From contig QEYB01000841.1 in assembly GCA_017562135.1 (NCBI GenBank), forward strand, positions 1,116,001 through 1,180,000: a stretch of 64,000 nt of DNA, given 5' to 3'. The translations under genes and the position numbers were made by a program. How positions within the stretch are numbered: position 1 is the stretch's first letter; each line of letters begins with the position of its first letter. The stretch comes from Dipylidium caninum. Its lineage: Eukaryota; Platyhelminthes; Cestoda; Cyclophyllidea; Dipylidiidae. A model generated the notes under the pieces. The model saw only the letters and a list, made by a program, of their open reading frames with translations, had not been told where the DNA came from and made no database searches. Shown here piece by piece: positions 46,072-57,447 of the stretch.

Positions 46072-47599
46072 GGGTAAATAAATGTGCTAACAGAGTGAGT
46101 TACTGATTGTTCTACCGAAGGTAGACACGGCAGTGAGGAGTGTGCACACCACACAGAGCGATGACACGTGTGCCAATGCAGTGACGTCACCCTCGGCCTC
46201 GGAAAGTGTCACCGTGGGTCCGAATAAGTGTCGTCGAATGCGGAGCCTTGCTGCCTTTGTCTGAGTGCCTAATGGTGTAAAAGGCAGGTATTGCCGTGCA
46301 CTTGTGTCACATCTCACGCTGTCAGACTCTCCAGATCTACTACTTGAACTGGGACCCAGAGATGCGGCTTCAAAAGGTCAGGACAGTAGCGGCGGGCCGA
46401 GGCACCTACTAAAGGCGGCAGACGGCGCACATTCTCCCCAGACTGCTGTCACGACTGTCAGCTGTACGCTCACTGAGCTGGGAAGATCTCCAGCATTGCA
46501 GCCAGTGGTGCTCCTGAGCCAGCACCTCAGTCAGTGGTAAGCCGCTCTTCGGCGCTAAGGCTTATAAGAAAGACCACACAGAAAGCGAGCGAGCTCGCAG
46601 AAAGCCGACCTTCTGACTGCAGCCTCATGAGGCTTCAGTCCGAGAACATGTGGGAGGCACTTTTGTGAGTATCTGGACGAGCTCTCTGTCAACACGGACA
46701 ACGTGTCCTTGGCAGGGCGACTTCGACGATGGTGAATGATTGCCAGTTGGGACAGCGTTACTGACCCCATTGTGCGCGTGCAGTCATCCCGACGTTGACA
46801 TGAATTGCAGACAGTTTTTTAGCACATACGCACACGTCGAAGTGGCGAGTGAAAGTGAGTGGGTGATTGGGGAAAGGCGTGGCACCTGGAGGTATATAGG
46901 GAGAGAAGTGGTCTGTCCTCCAGTGATAGAATACATGCTTCGATGCCTCTCATGTCATTGAGAAGCACTTCTGCCAGGCGATGGAAGGGGAGAAGGCACT
47001 GCAGTCAGGTAAACACCCGCCTCGTGCTAAGTGGGGAGGTGTCCACCCATCACTCGTGAGTCACACCACAATGCGCCCGACGCATCGGAACGACTTTATT
47101 GGTACCAACAGCAGTGAGGTGAGATGCATGACGATGAGTAGCGCGGAATGGTGTGCGATGACTTGCAAAAGACGCCGTTAGCATAAGGGGACACTGAATG
47201 CTGGAAGTCGTCATAAGCTGGGTGAGTGATGGGTCAGCACATTCATGCAGGCAACCAGGGGTTAGGGCAAGGCACTATAGATAGGCCTTGCCTAACGACG
47301 GAGGGGGATGTCGTTTACTCGCTAAATGCGGCACCTCCTTACCACACGCAGGAGCTCACTGTCACCGCCACGCAGACGGGAATTCCCTATGCAACATCGA
47401 CTTCTCACCCGTGAAACACCCACGCAGTTGGTACACGACGCGACGACTTAATCCACGGTAGTTGGGGACAGGCCAGCAAGTGAGTCGGAGGGCAAACAGA
47501 GTGAAGCTGAAGAAGGGGGCAGTGCGTGGTGACCGACATGCGTGCCATTTCGTTTGGCCTGATGTACTGTCTAGCCTGGACAAGCAGGGCCTCGTGTCT

Positions 47600-47700
47600 C
47601 TGCCTTCTACGAGGAGCTACCTGCGTGGAGGCCGACTTCTTAGCTGTGGCTGGGGAAGAAGTACTTACACACCATCCGATACCAATAGACACTTCGCAGT
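47600..47700 (+). repeat. Dispersed ~100-bp repeat, copy a (left arm)
   Basis: Shares ACGAGGAGCT.CCTGCGT, GAGGC.GACTTC.TAGCTGT and a following CAAT/CAACTGACAC-type segment with copies at 51,515-51,600 (opposite orientation) and 52,960-53,060. It is diverged and non-coding as far as I can see. Its mirror in the right arm is 60,492-60,592. Confidence 0.6.
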
Positions 47701-48041
47701 GCTTATGTCTGAACACGACGTGTGACAATCTCATCGGTGTTACAGCCTTACACAATGCCCAGAATATGGCCACTTGCAGAGTTCGGCAAATCATGGAGAG
47801 CAGCAGATGGCAAGCCTTTGCCAGTGAATAAGAGAATGGAGGAGGGAATGTATCAGCACGTTGTCAAACTCAGTGTTGTTGATCAGTTGTTACCAAGCTT
47901 CGAGGAGCATAGTTGATCGACAGCCTGAGTGCAACAGTATTTGGCGTAGCGGCATCAGAAAGGCATAATTTGAAGTGTTAGAAGTTCGATTGAGAAGAGG
48001 GCGAGGGAGGAGGAGGCAGAGATTTGGCAGAAGACAGAGTG

Positions 48042-50444
48042 TTAGTGGACACGTTGAAAGGAGGCCAAAATGTTTTTGTAGAGGCAAGAGTGAGCTTCCA
48101 GACCCCACACGAAGTCGTAGTGATTGTAATCGTCCACATAAACGACGTTCACGTTGGATGCCCCGCATCGCGTCAATTCGTGCGCAAAGCGTTTTGCAGC
48201 AGAAGCCGTTGAGAGGTGGTCACGTCCTCCAAAGTACAAAGTGACAGGCACGCGAATCGCATCTAATCCGTAAGAGAGAGGCGTGGTTCGACCGTACTTT
48301 GCCATGTTGCCTGCCTCCCCAAAGTCGAAAGCCTCTAAGCGTCCGTGCCACAGGCCCTACAATGTGATTGAGAAGGTGTTAGACTGGTCAGTATGACCGG
48401 GGAACATTGCAGCCTACTAATGGTGGCGAAAACGCCTTCGCCCCTGTTGCTGCTGCTATTGCTTTTGTTGTTGTTGTTGCTGCCGCTGACGACGCCACGA
48501 GGCTATTCTCCCCAAGCGAAATTTTCCCTCGTGTGACCACATCACCGACAACAATTCAATATGTGGAGGTCTTCGACAAGTGAAAGTTCACTTACGCACA
48601 GATCTTCTGCCCTCGCCACTTTCACATCAGCAAATCTCGATGTCGCACTTAAGAGCAAAATGCCGTCATCAAACACTCGCTAAATTAATGCCCACACAAG
48701 TGACCCCAAAGCAGGAACAAGCTGTCACGGATTAGCGCTGCAGATAGCAACTCTTCAGTCGCACACAAAACCGACATGAAAGCGTTGAAGTAGGGGTCGC
48801 CGATTATCGCCAAGAGGAGTCCACCTGAGTCCGTCCCTCCTTCGGTCTTGTGTACGTCAGTACGGGCGGATGATTGCGCTCTTTCCCTGTGTCGTGCCAC
48901 TAGGCGGTGGTCGGATGCCACCACCTCGAGTCACGGTCAGAGGCCTACGTGCCACCTCCTCATCATGGGACCTTGTGTACGGCTCCCGCTCCTCCATTTC
49001 GCATGTTCAACACAATAAATTGTGGCAGAGTGGAATGAGAGGAAGAACTCGCCTGAGAGTGATGAACTATGTTTTGAACAGAAGTCGACGCAGCCACACT
49101 CTCGACATACATTGGCAGTCGTGTCTGCAAGGGAGGAAATAAGAGTGCTCAACTACACCCGACCTGGCCCAATCTAGCAAGCTCTGAAGCATCATGGATG
49201 GGTGTAATGGTGGCACTGGAAGAGAATCGGTGACTAACCGCGTTCATGTTCTTCGCATCGCTGCCACTGAGTAGAAAGAAGATATTGTGATTTAAAGGAG
49301 ACGACAATTGATCCGGTGAGGTGGAGTGTGCGAGGAAGCGTTTAACACCTTCAGATGGCACGAAACGCCCGCAACTCCCAAGAAAGTGACATGCCGCTGG
49401 TAGAGACAGACACAACGGAGCTAAGCAATGAAACGGACTGGTAACGTTGCCCTGGTAGATGGGTGGTGCGAGCGCCGCCACTGCCGCCACCTGTCCACGC
49501 ATTCTCGGGTCCTTGTTTAGCCGCGTCAGCATAATTTGAGCCCCCTTCAGGGTAGACAAGGTAGAAGGCACTCAACATCTCCCGCCTCACACAATTGCAG
49601 CCACCTCCTCACTCGCCACCACAAGCACACAAAGCAGCACGCGTGCTCACCTCAGAATGTCCAACATAGAATATCTTGGCTGCCCTCGTCTCCTCCATTA
49701 TAAAGTCGACGACTCGAGGCAGATCATACTCGACCATTTCATCCCACGAAAATCCCCAGAACTCGTCATTAGCGGGGTCCAGGTGCACGTGTCGTTGGGA
49801 GTAGGCGTTGCCGCGGCTGTTGCCCAGCCACACATCATAGTCGGCATCGGCGAGTATGAACGCCAAGCTTTGGTGAGGCAAGTTACTTATCCACGTGTGA
49901 GACGAGTCGAGAAGTCCGTGCTGCAGAAGCACCACCTTCCTCTTTTCTTCACACTTTACCCGTGGCGACTTCGAGCGAACGCGATGAAGTGTGAGCAGAT
50001 ATCCATCCGCCGTTTCAACAATGTACTCGTTTGCTTGGTAACCGTTAGCCTCGATTATTTCAGGCTGCAATTAGAAAACATCTTGTACAGGCTAGCTTTG
50101 AGCGTGGCAGGTGAGGTGCCAAGGTGTGCCAATGTCTCGCCCCTCCCCTCACACCATTCAGCGTGCCCACGCAAGCACTCCCAACTGCATTTGTGCATAT
50201 GCCTGACTTAACCCTGTTACCTCGGTCAAAGTGCAAGGGTGTAAGGAAAAGAGCAAAGAATTTCACGCAACTGTGAGCTAGAGCATAGATAACATGCGAA
50301 TTGTTTGCTTGGTGGGAGGTAGAGAAATGTCGGCACACGTACAGCTGTAAGACAAGCGTGTGGCTCCTTGCGTTCGGCAAACCGCGTGAAAGATGAGCCA
50401 ACACAGAGGAGTGCGATGAGCACAATGCAAGTAAGACGCCTCAT
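48042..50444 (-). CDS. LIPA-like: Acid lipase (LIPA/gastric lipase family), copy 2, in left arm
   Basis: Mirror of copy 3, with the same exon structure: 50444-50343, 50064-49651, 49544-49239, 49124-49053, 48356-48042. It encodes 402 residues without stop or shift. The N-terminus MRRLTCIVLIALLCVGSS is a signal peptide. The nucleophile motif is GHSE followed by Gly on the next exon, where copy 1 and known relatives have GHSQG. Asp (GGRD, about 344) and His (YNHYDFVWG, about 377) are kept. In exon 4 the usual SHAPAGTS is ESVAASTS. The intron after exon 4 starts with GC instead of GT. Because both arms are the same, expression from one or both copies cannot be told apart by sequence. Confidence 0.88.
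48436..48490 (+). repeat. CTG/TTG trinucleotide-rich run in lipase copy 2 intron 4
   Basis: A short TTGCTGCTGCTATTGC then TTTTGTTGTTGTTG run followed by CTGCCGCTGACG. It lies in the last intron of lipase copy 2 and is mirrored at 59,702-59,756. The related run in repeat D near 39,775 is shorter (AATAACAGCAATAACAGC), so this tract has changed length between copies. Confidence 0.6.
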
Positions 50445-50484
50445 TCGGTTGCGACAACTGCGCCTCGTGCTTGACGGAGTAGTG

Positions 50485-50491
50485 TATTTAT
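50485..50491 (-). promoter_or_regulatory. TATA-like ATAAATA upstream of lipase copy 2
   Basis: On the minus strand ATAAATA lies about 40 nt before the ATG at 50,444; the same motif is at 57,701-57,707 for copy 3. Position would fit a TATA box only with a very short leader. Copy 1 lacks it. Weak evidence. Confidence 0.25.
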
Positions 50492-50744
50492 GGGCCTGGG
50501 GAAAGTACAAAGTCGTGAGACGTTACTTGGTCGATGGAATGAAAACTGCGTTCGATGGAGAGGCATCACAATTAGAGGGTGCGCGGCGTGCAGGCAACCT
50601 GCCCACAGGCGAGTGTTGAATGGATGTGGATGCCAGAAAAGAAAGTCTGTCGACTTGTGCAGTCTTTTAGAAATAATAATAACGGGGCAGATCTGGCGTT
50701 AGAGGAGAGTCAGCCCGAGTAAACATGCTGAAATCAGCACGGCG

Positions 50745-50900
50745 AGGCTAAATTAAGATCCGAGAATGCGTGGACAAGTGGTGGCAGTGACGGCGGTCGC
50801 AGTCCTCGTCTACTCGAGCAACGCCACCAGTCCATTTAATTATGCAGCGCCATTTTGCCTATCTCTGCACAAAATTTCCTTCAGCACTGTCAGGTAATGA
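50745..50900 (+). pseudogene. Lipase exon 3 / exon 4 fragment (left arm)
   Basis: The sequence AGATCCGAGAATGCGTGGAC and what follows reads as a decayed exon 3 start (P-RMRGQV, then SPFN...APFCLSL). It jumps within about 110 bases to CACTGTCAG followed by GTAATG, the end of exon 4 and start of intron 4. Most of exon 3, intron 3 and most of exon 4 are missing. It lies about 300 bp upstream of copy 2 in the opposite orientation, and its mirror is at 57,292-57,447. Intron 4 similarity is closer to copy 1 (GT donor) than to copy 2 (GC donor). Confidence 0.7.
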
Positions 50901-51514
50901 CTTTCACTTATGACACTCCGCCTACTTCTCACAGATGGGAGTTGGGTATTTCATCATTTAACGTGACTGCAGCTGAAGGCGCCCCACCCCCGACTAGTGG
51001 GGTGACACAGGAGAAGGCCACGCCCTCCACCCGCCTTGATGTGCATGCATGGGAATGAGTGACAGAATTGGAGTTAACTGTGCGTGGTCACCGGTGGAGA
51101 CTGTTACTCGATTTTGTTCACGGCCAGGTCAGATGAGGCAGAAGTGGGAATTCCGCAATTGGTTCCTCGCAACGGCTCCATGATACCTCTAACACTACAA
51201 ATCACTCATATCTGCACTCGTTAACTCTTTATGCTGGGCGGATCACTATTCGATCATGATACACATTTCTCACGTGTGAGGCAACTAATCAACGACACTG
51301 CGATTGACAACGGCATGATCAGACTCCACTTTCCCTCCTCCTTTTCAACAGTAAATTTCCGCCCCCGACTCTCCACCATATTCTCTCATCCTCTCTATTT
51401 CGATATAGCTCGACACATTCATTTTCGGCATAAGGTGGAAACACCGAGGAGAGTGCCACTGGTAGCGTTCAGTCCTGACCACTGCCACGTGTCTATTGAC
51501 ATAGGATGGGAATA

Positions 51515-51600
51515 CAACGATTAATCGTCACAGCTACGAAGTCGAACTCAACGCAGGCAGCTCCTCGGAGATCGGGAGGGGGGGGGGCGGGAGGCGGCAT
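51515..51600 (-). repeat. Dispersed ~100-bp repeat, copy b (left arm)
   Basis: On the minus strand reads CCGAGGAGCTGCCTGCGT then GACTTCGTAGCTGT, matching copies a and c. Mirror in the right arm at about 56,592-56,677. Confidence 0.6.
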
Positions 51601-51779
51601 ACCCTGTTCATCCCAACTAATGAGTACATACGAGGCCAAAGGAAATGGTAGGAATCGATTTTGGCCTCTGTAGATGGTCAGGGAGTCCTCTACCTGTGGA
51701 CACTCGTGGCGTTTCCTCCTCATGCAGGTAGGAGTGTAGTGTCACGAGATGCAGTAGAAGACGAAGAACCAGAAGAAGT

Positions 51780-52050
51780 AGGCTGTCATATCTCGCGTCT
51801 CATTGAAATCACTCATTGTGTAGTCTATGTAGACTTAGATTGTGACTGCGTTCTCCCTGCCTCGCTCTCTCAGTGGCAACCCAATAGTCTCTCCCCAGTG
51901 GGAGGGACGAGTGGGAGGCGGGTTGGGAGTCTTTGCTGAAACGGACAGCGGTTCGTCATGTGAGATCGCGAGATGACGAGCCGTCAACTGTGCTGCGGCA
52001 TTCGAGGATCGGGGAATGTTCGCCCTCGACCACTCTCGTAATGTGTATCT
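51780..52050 (+). repeat. Diverged relative of element R (left arm)
   Basis: Shares with 45,680-45,900, in the same orientation, the order TGTCATATCTCGC, CTCA.TGAAA, then TCATGTGAGATCGC (TCATGTGAGGTCGC in R) and a CCTC..GGATTC-like part. The match is patchy, with insertions. It suggests element R belongs to an older repeat family that also seeded the palindrome arm. Mirror at about 56,142-56,412. Confidence 0.45.
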
Positions 52051-52959
52051 ACACCAGGATTCTCAATACCACCAGTGCGGCCACTGAAATGACTCTGCGC
52101 CTACTGCTAGTGTCAGTCAGTTGCATGCCACCCTTCAGTGCTAAGTCTCCTCAAGAAGAGCACGGGGTCGCGACCTCGTAGCAAGTCGAACTGCCAATAG
52201 TAAATTCAGGGGCCTTCAGCAAGAGGCGATGAACAGGCATGCTGAGTGAGCATGTATGCCAACCATCTGTCAGCACTGTCAAAATCGAGTCGAGTAGCAG
52301 TCAGCATTTCTCCACTTTCCTGCCACGCAATATGGACCGTCAAAGTCCTGGGGCTCTGCAGGCTCTCATCGACCTGATTGGCGTTTCGTGCTGCCCTGTG
52401 CGTGTGGCCTCCAGTTTGAGAAAAGGCCCATGCGCAGCCTTCTCATCTCTCCCCCACTCGTAACACTCATTATTCCCTCCAGCCATCGGAAATATGCAAA
52501 TTATCAAAGAACATGTGCTCAAAGATTTCTGCCAACGGCATTACCGCATTATTTTAACCCAGGCACTGTCGATGTAAAACAATTCCCACAAGCGGTTATA
52601 ACAACTTGTGGTGGGGGGGGGGAGGGGAAGTTGTCTTCTCTAATGTTCTAATATCATTCGCACATGTGTCGAGTTTCTGAGTATGGTGTAAGAGAAGGCG
52701 ATTCACCACTTCAAAGTTACTTTATTCATTCATGTGGGAAATCTGCATATTGAGGGGGAAGAACGCAGTGGAGTGGGTTGATATGGAGTGTTGCAGCGTC
52801 TTTCGTCGGTTCTGCAGATGCAGAGAGTGGATGATCACCTGGCACACCTCTTGCTGGCAAACATGACAACAACATTTACGAGTGCACCTGGTATCTCTCT
52901 TCGTTCACCTCTCCTGGTGTAAGTAGTAGCTGGTTCCACTGGATAAATGGCACCTCGTG

Positions 52960-53060
52960 CCTCTGTGCTTTACGAGGAGCTGCCTGCGTCGAGGCTGACT
53001 TCGTAGCTGTAGCGAAGAATCGTTACATGTCCACGCGATGTCAACTGACACATAGCGGTG
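52960..53060 (+). repeat. Dispersed ~100-bp repeat, copy c (left arm)
   Basis: TTACGAGGAGCTGCCTGCGT and GAGGCTGACTTCGTAGCTGT, followed by CAACTGACACATAGCGGTGC; related to copies a and b. Mirror at about 55,131-55,231. Confidence 0.6.
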
Positions 53061-53224
53061 CGCAGTTTGCACGAATGTTGCGAAAGCCTAACCTGGTTAA
53101 ATAATGACTGACGCCTCATTAGGTCGGTGAGGATGATAGGCGAATGGGTGGAAATGGTGGAGGTTTTGCGGGGCAGATGGTGATGGACGAGAAGCAGTGA
53201 AAGATCTGATGGAAGTCGTGGCGC

Positions 53225-53400
53225 TATTGATAGAGTTGGTGGAAATGCATGATGTCATCATTGTCGCAAGAGGCGGCGTCAAGGTGCCGCATGAAGTCGG
53301 AGTGATTGTCATTAGGGAGGGGGACGGCGCGCAAATTCGCTACTGCGCATCGCGCACACGCGCGCCAAATGCGTGGGGCTTGTACACGCGTTAAGCGCAA
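53225..53400 (-). pseudogene. Lipase exon 5 3'-end fragment (left arm)
   Basis: On the minus strand the frame NDNHSDFMRHLDAASCDNDD, ending in HQLYQ and a stop, lines up with the C-terminus of copy 1 (NYNHLDFVWGLDAVSRVYND, ending QRYL). The catalytic His position is recognisable but the flanking residues are degraded. No other exon is attached. Mirror at 54,791-54,966. Confidence 0.65.
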
Positions 53401-54009
53401 TGTAAACACGGGAAAAGCCCCAAGACACATGAAGAAGATGAGGAATGCCGAGGCTACGTTCCGGGTACGGAATTATGTTGACCGCCACGATTCTTGCAGT
53501 TGTCAGACGCAAGTAGGAGGGCGAATGTGAGCAGGAGTGGCACCTCAACCGCCTTTCCCACAGGCTGGAACAACAATCGAGGCATCTTTCATCGGATAAG
53601 CGTGCAGCTGCCCTTTCAACTAGTTACTTCTCCTTCTCTATTAGGAACAGCAGCGCTTTGCAAGGGAGTGCCACCTACTTAAATAATGCAGTAAGAATTT
53701 AATCGCTTGCTCCTTCCTCCTGGTAGGACTCGATGCCGTGGAAGGAATTTGGCCATCGACAGATTCCGCCGGATGGACGAGACATGAAATTCGATTCATG
53801 TGTTCGGCAACGGGATATGAGCTGGTCAGTTATGAGCGCATTCTCCTCCTCACCAAGGCCACTGACACCGACAACGAGGCAGCGCAACTGGGCAGGCAGG
53901 ATGTCCTATCATCCATGCCGCAGCCTCTGCAACCTACAAGACTAGTGGAGAGCACTGAATTAAAATTATCCTGAGAGGTCGACATTCATCGATTGGCTGC
54001 AAGTTGCCG

Positions 54010-54181
54010 AGGAGGAAGCACATGGGGGAGGAGGAGGGAGTAGAGGCGCATTCGTCTTTATCCCTCTTTGCATAAAGGTCGGTCCTGAAGACTCTCACAC
54101 TGCGGCGGGCCTGACACGGACTCCCTGCTGAGGAGGAATTGCGTCTACGAGCCAGGGAGGCATGTGCTTTTGACAAACCTG
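54010..54181. other. Palindrome spacer (172 bp)
   Basis: The only part of 45.7-62.5 kb that is not duplicated. It begins AGGAGGAAGCACATGGGG and ends CATGTGCTTTTGACAAACCTG. The outer parts retain a short inverted match (AAGCACATG at 54,016-54,024 against CATGTGCTT at 54,161-54,169), displaced by a few bases from perfect symmetry. No coding frame or terminal-repeat structure is evident. Confidence 0.85.
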
Positions 54182-54790
54182 CGGCAACTTGCAGCCAATC
54201 GATGAATGTCGACCTCTCAGGATAATTTTAATTCAGTGCTCTCCACTAGTCTTGTAGGTTGCAGAGGCTGCGGCATGGATGATAGGACATCCTGCCTGCC
54301 CAGTTGCGCTGCCTCGTTGTCGGTGTCAGTGGCCTTGGTGAGGAGGAGAATGCGCTCATAACTGACCAGCTCATATCCCGTTGCCGAACACATGAATCGA
54401 ATTTCATGTCTCGTCCATCCGGCGGAATCTGTCGATGGCCAAATTCCTTCCACGGCATCGAGTCCTACCAGGAGGAAGGAGCAAGCGATTAAATTCTTAC
54501 TGCATTATTTAAGTAGGTGGCACTCCCTTGCAAAGCGCTGCTGTTCCTAATAGAGAAGGAGAAGTAACTAGTTGAAAGGGCAGCTGCACGCTTATCCGAT
54601 GAAAGATGCCTCGATTGTTGTTCCAGCCTGTGGGAAAGGCGGTTGAGGTGCCACTCCTGCTCACATTCGCCCTCCTACTTGCGTCTGACAACTGCAAGAA
54701 TCGTGGCGGTCAACATAATTCCGTACCCGGAACGTAGCCTCGGCATTCCTCATCTTCTTCATGTGTCTTGGGGCTTTTCCCGTGTTTACA

Positions 54791-54966
54791 TTGCGCTTAA
54801 CGCGTGTACAAGCCCCACGCATTTGGCGCGCGTGTGCGCGATGCGCAGTAGCGAATTTGCGCGCCGTCCCCCTCCCTAATGACAATCACTCCGACTTCAT
54901 GCGGCACCTTGACGCCGCCTCTTGCGACAATGATGACATCATGCATTTCCACCAACTCTATCAATA
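54791..54966 (+). pseudogene. Lipase exon 5 3'-end fragment (right arm)
   Basis: Mirror of the fragment at 53,225-53,400, identical where compared. The coding strand is plus here, upstream of and in the same direction as lipase copy 3. Confidence 0.65.
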
Positions 54967-57291
54967 GCGCCACGACTTCCATCAGATCTTTCACTGCTTC
55001 TCGTCCATCACCATCTGCCCCGCAAAACCTCCACCATTTCCACCCATTCGCCTATCATCCTCACCGACCTAATGAGGCGTCAGTCATTATTTAACCAGGT
55101 TAGGCTTTCGCAACATTCGTGCAAACTGCGCACCGCTATGTGTCAGTTGACATCGCGTGGACATGTAACGATTCTTCGCTACAGCTACGAAGTCAGCCTC
55201 GACGCAGGCAGCTCCTCGTAAAGCACAGAGGCACGAGGTGCCATTTATCCAGTGGAACCAGCTACTACTTACACCAGGAGAGGTGAACGAAGAGAGATAC
55301 CAGGTGCACTCGTAAATGTTGTTGTCATGTTTGCCAGCAAGAGGTGTGCCAGGTGATCATCCACTCTCTGCATCTGCAGAACCGACGAAAGACGCTGCAA
55401 CACTCCATATCAACCCACTCCACTGCGTTCTTCCCCCTCAATATGCAGATTTCCCACATGAATGAATAAAGTAACTTTGAAGTGGTGAATCGCCTTCTCT
55501 TACACCATACTCAGAAACTCGACACATGTGCGAATGATATTAGAACATTAGAGAAGACAACTTCCCCCTCCCCCCCCCACCACAAGTTGTTATAACCGCT
55601 TGTGGGAATTGTTTTACATCGACAGTGCCTGGGTTAAAATAATGCGGTAATGCCGTTGGCAGAAATCTTTGAGCACATGTTCTTTGATAATTTGCATATT
55701 TCCGATGGCTGGAGGGAATAATGAGTGTTACGAGTGGGGGAGAGATGAGAAGGCTGCGCATGGGCCTTTTCTCAAACTGGAGGCCACACGCACAGGGCAG
55801 CACGAAACGCCAATCAGGTCGATGAGAGCCTGCAGAGCCCCAGGACTTTGACGGTCCATATTGCGTGGCAGGAAAGTGGAGAAATGCTGACTGCTACTCG
55901 ACTCGATTTTGACAGTGCTGACAGATGGTTGGCATACATGCTCACTCAGCATGCCTGTTCATCGCCTCTTGCTGAAGGCCCCTGAATTTACTATTGGCAG
56001 TTCGACTTGCTACGAGGTCGCGACCCCCGTGCTCTTCTTGAGGAGACTTAGCACTGAAGGGTGGCATGCAACTGACTGACACTAGCAGTAGGCGCAGAGT
56101 CATTTCAGTGGCCGCACTGGTGGTATTGAGAATCCTGGTGTAGATACACATTACGAGAGTGGTCGAGGGCGAACATTCCCCGATCCTCGAATGCCGCAGC
56201 ACAGTTGACGGCTCGTCATCTCGCGATCTCACATGACGAACCGCTGTCCGTTTCAGCAAAGACTCCCAACCCGCCTCCCACTCGTCCCTCCCACTGGGGA
56301 GAGACTATTGGGTTGCCACTGAGAGAGCGAGGCAGGGAGAACGCAGTCACAATCTAAGTCTACATAGACTACACAATGAGTGATTTCAATGAGACGCGAG
56401 ATATGACAGCCTACTTCTTCTGGTTCTTCGTCTTCTACTGCATCTCGTGACACTACACTCCTACCTGCATGAGGAGGAAACGCCACGAGTGTCCACAGGT
56501 AGAGGACTCCCTGACCATCTACAGAGGCCAAAATCGATTCCTACCATTTCCTTTGGCCTCGTATGTACTCATTAGTTGGGATGAACAGGGTATGCCGCCT
56601 CCCGCCCCCCCCCCTCCCGATCTCCGAGGAGCTGCCTGCGTTGAGTTCGACTTCGTAGCTGTGACGATTAATCGTTGTATTCCCATCCTATGTCAATAGA
56701 CACGTGGCAGTGGTCAGGACTGAACGCTACCAGTGGCACTCTCCTCGGTGTTTCCACCTTATGCCGAAAATGAATGTGTCGAGCTATATCGAAATAGAGA
56801 GGATGAGAGAATATGGTGGAGAGTCGGGGGCGGAAATTTACTGTTGAAAAGGAGGAGGGAAAGTGGAGTCTGATCATGCCGTTGTCAATCGCAGTGTCGT
56901 TGATTAGTTGCCTCACACGTGAGAAATGTGTATCATGATCGAATAGTGATCCGCCCAGCATAAAGAGTTAACGAGTGCAGATATGAGTGATTTGTAGTGT
57001 TAGAGGTATCATGGAGCCGTTGCGAGGAACCAATTGCGGAATTCCCACTTCTGCCTCATCTGACCTGGCCGTGAACAAAATCGAGTAACAGTCTCCACCG
57101 GTGACCACGCACAGTTAACTCCAATTCTGTCACTCATTCCCATGCATGCACATCAAGGCGGGTGGAGGGCGTGGCCTTCTCCTGTGTCACCCCACTAGTC
57201 GGGGGTGGGGCGCCTTCAGCTGCAGTCACGTTAAATGATGAAATACCCAACTCCCATCTGTGAGAAGTAGGCGGAGTGTCATAAGTGAAAG

Positions 57292-57447
57292 TCATTACCT
57301 GACAGTGCTGAAGGAAATTTTGTGCAGAGATAGGCAAAATGGCGCTGCATAATTAAATGGACTGGTGGCGTTGCTCGAGTAGACGAGGACTGCGACCGCC
57401 GTCACTGCCACCACTTGTCCACGCATTCTCGGATCTTAATTTAGCCT
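57292..57447 (-). pseudogene. Lipase exon 3 / exon 4 fragment (right arm)
   Basis: Mirror of 50,745-50,900. Lies about 300 bp upstream of copy 3 in the opposite (head-to-head) orientation. Same internal deletion joining the start of exon 3 to the end of exon 4. Confidence 0.7.

Larger units (their letters stand above)
45692..54009. repeat. Palindrome, left arm (8.3 kb)
   Basis: The reverse complement of this arm is 54,182-62,500. Paired positions add to 108,191 near the centre and 108,192 further out, so the arms differ by one net base over 8.3 kb. Differences found: a G4 run at about 52,165 is C5 on the right (56,024-56,028), and a G10-A-G4 run at 52,612-52,627 is C5-T-C9 on the right. I noticed no base substitutions in the parts compared. 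The arm carries lipase copy 2, two lipase fragments and three copies of a dispersed repeat. Confidence 0.97.

Noticed and set aside
48420..48490. Trinucleotide run as a CRISPR-like or satellite array
   Set aside because: Too short, imperfect and intronic; ordinary microsatellite.
53700..54492. Short paired frames near the palindrome centre as a possible novel small gene
   Set aside because: Several overlapping frames of about 60-80 codons on both strands, none with recognisable motifs; the mirrored copies add no independent evidence of selection.
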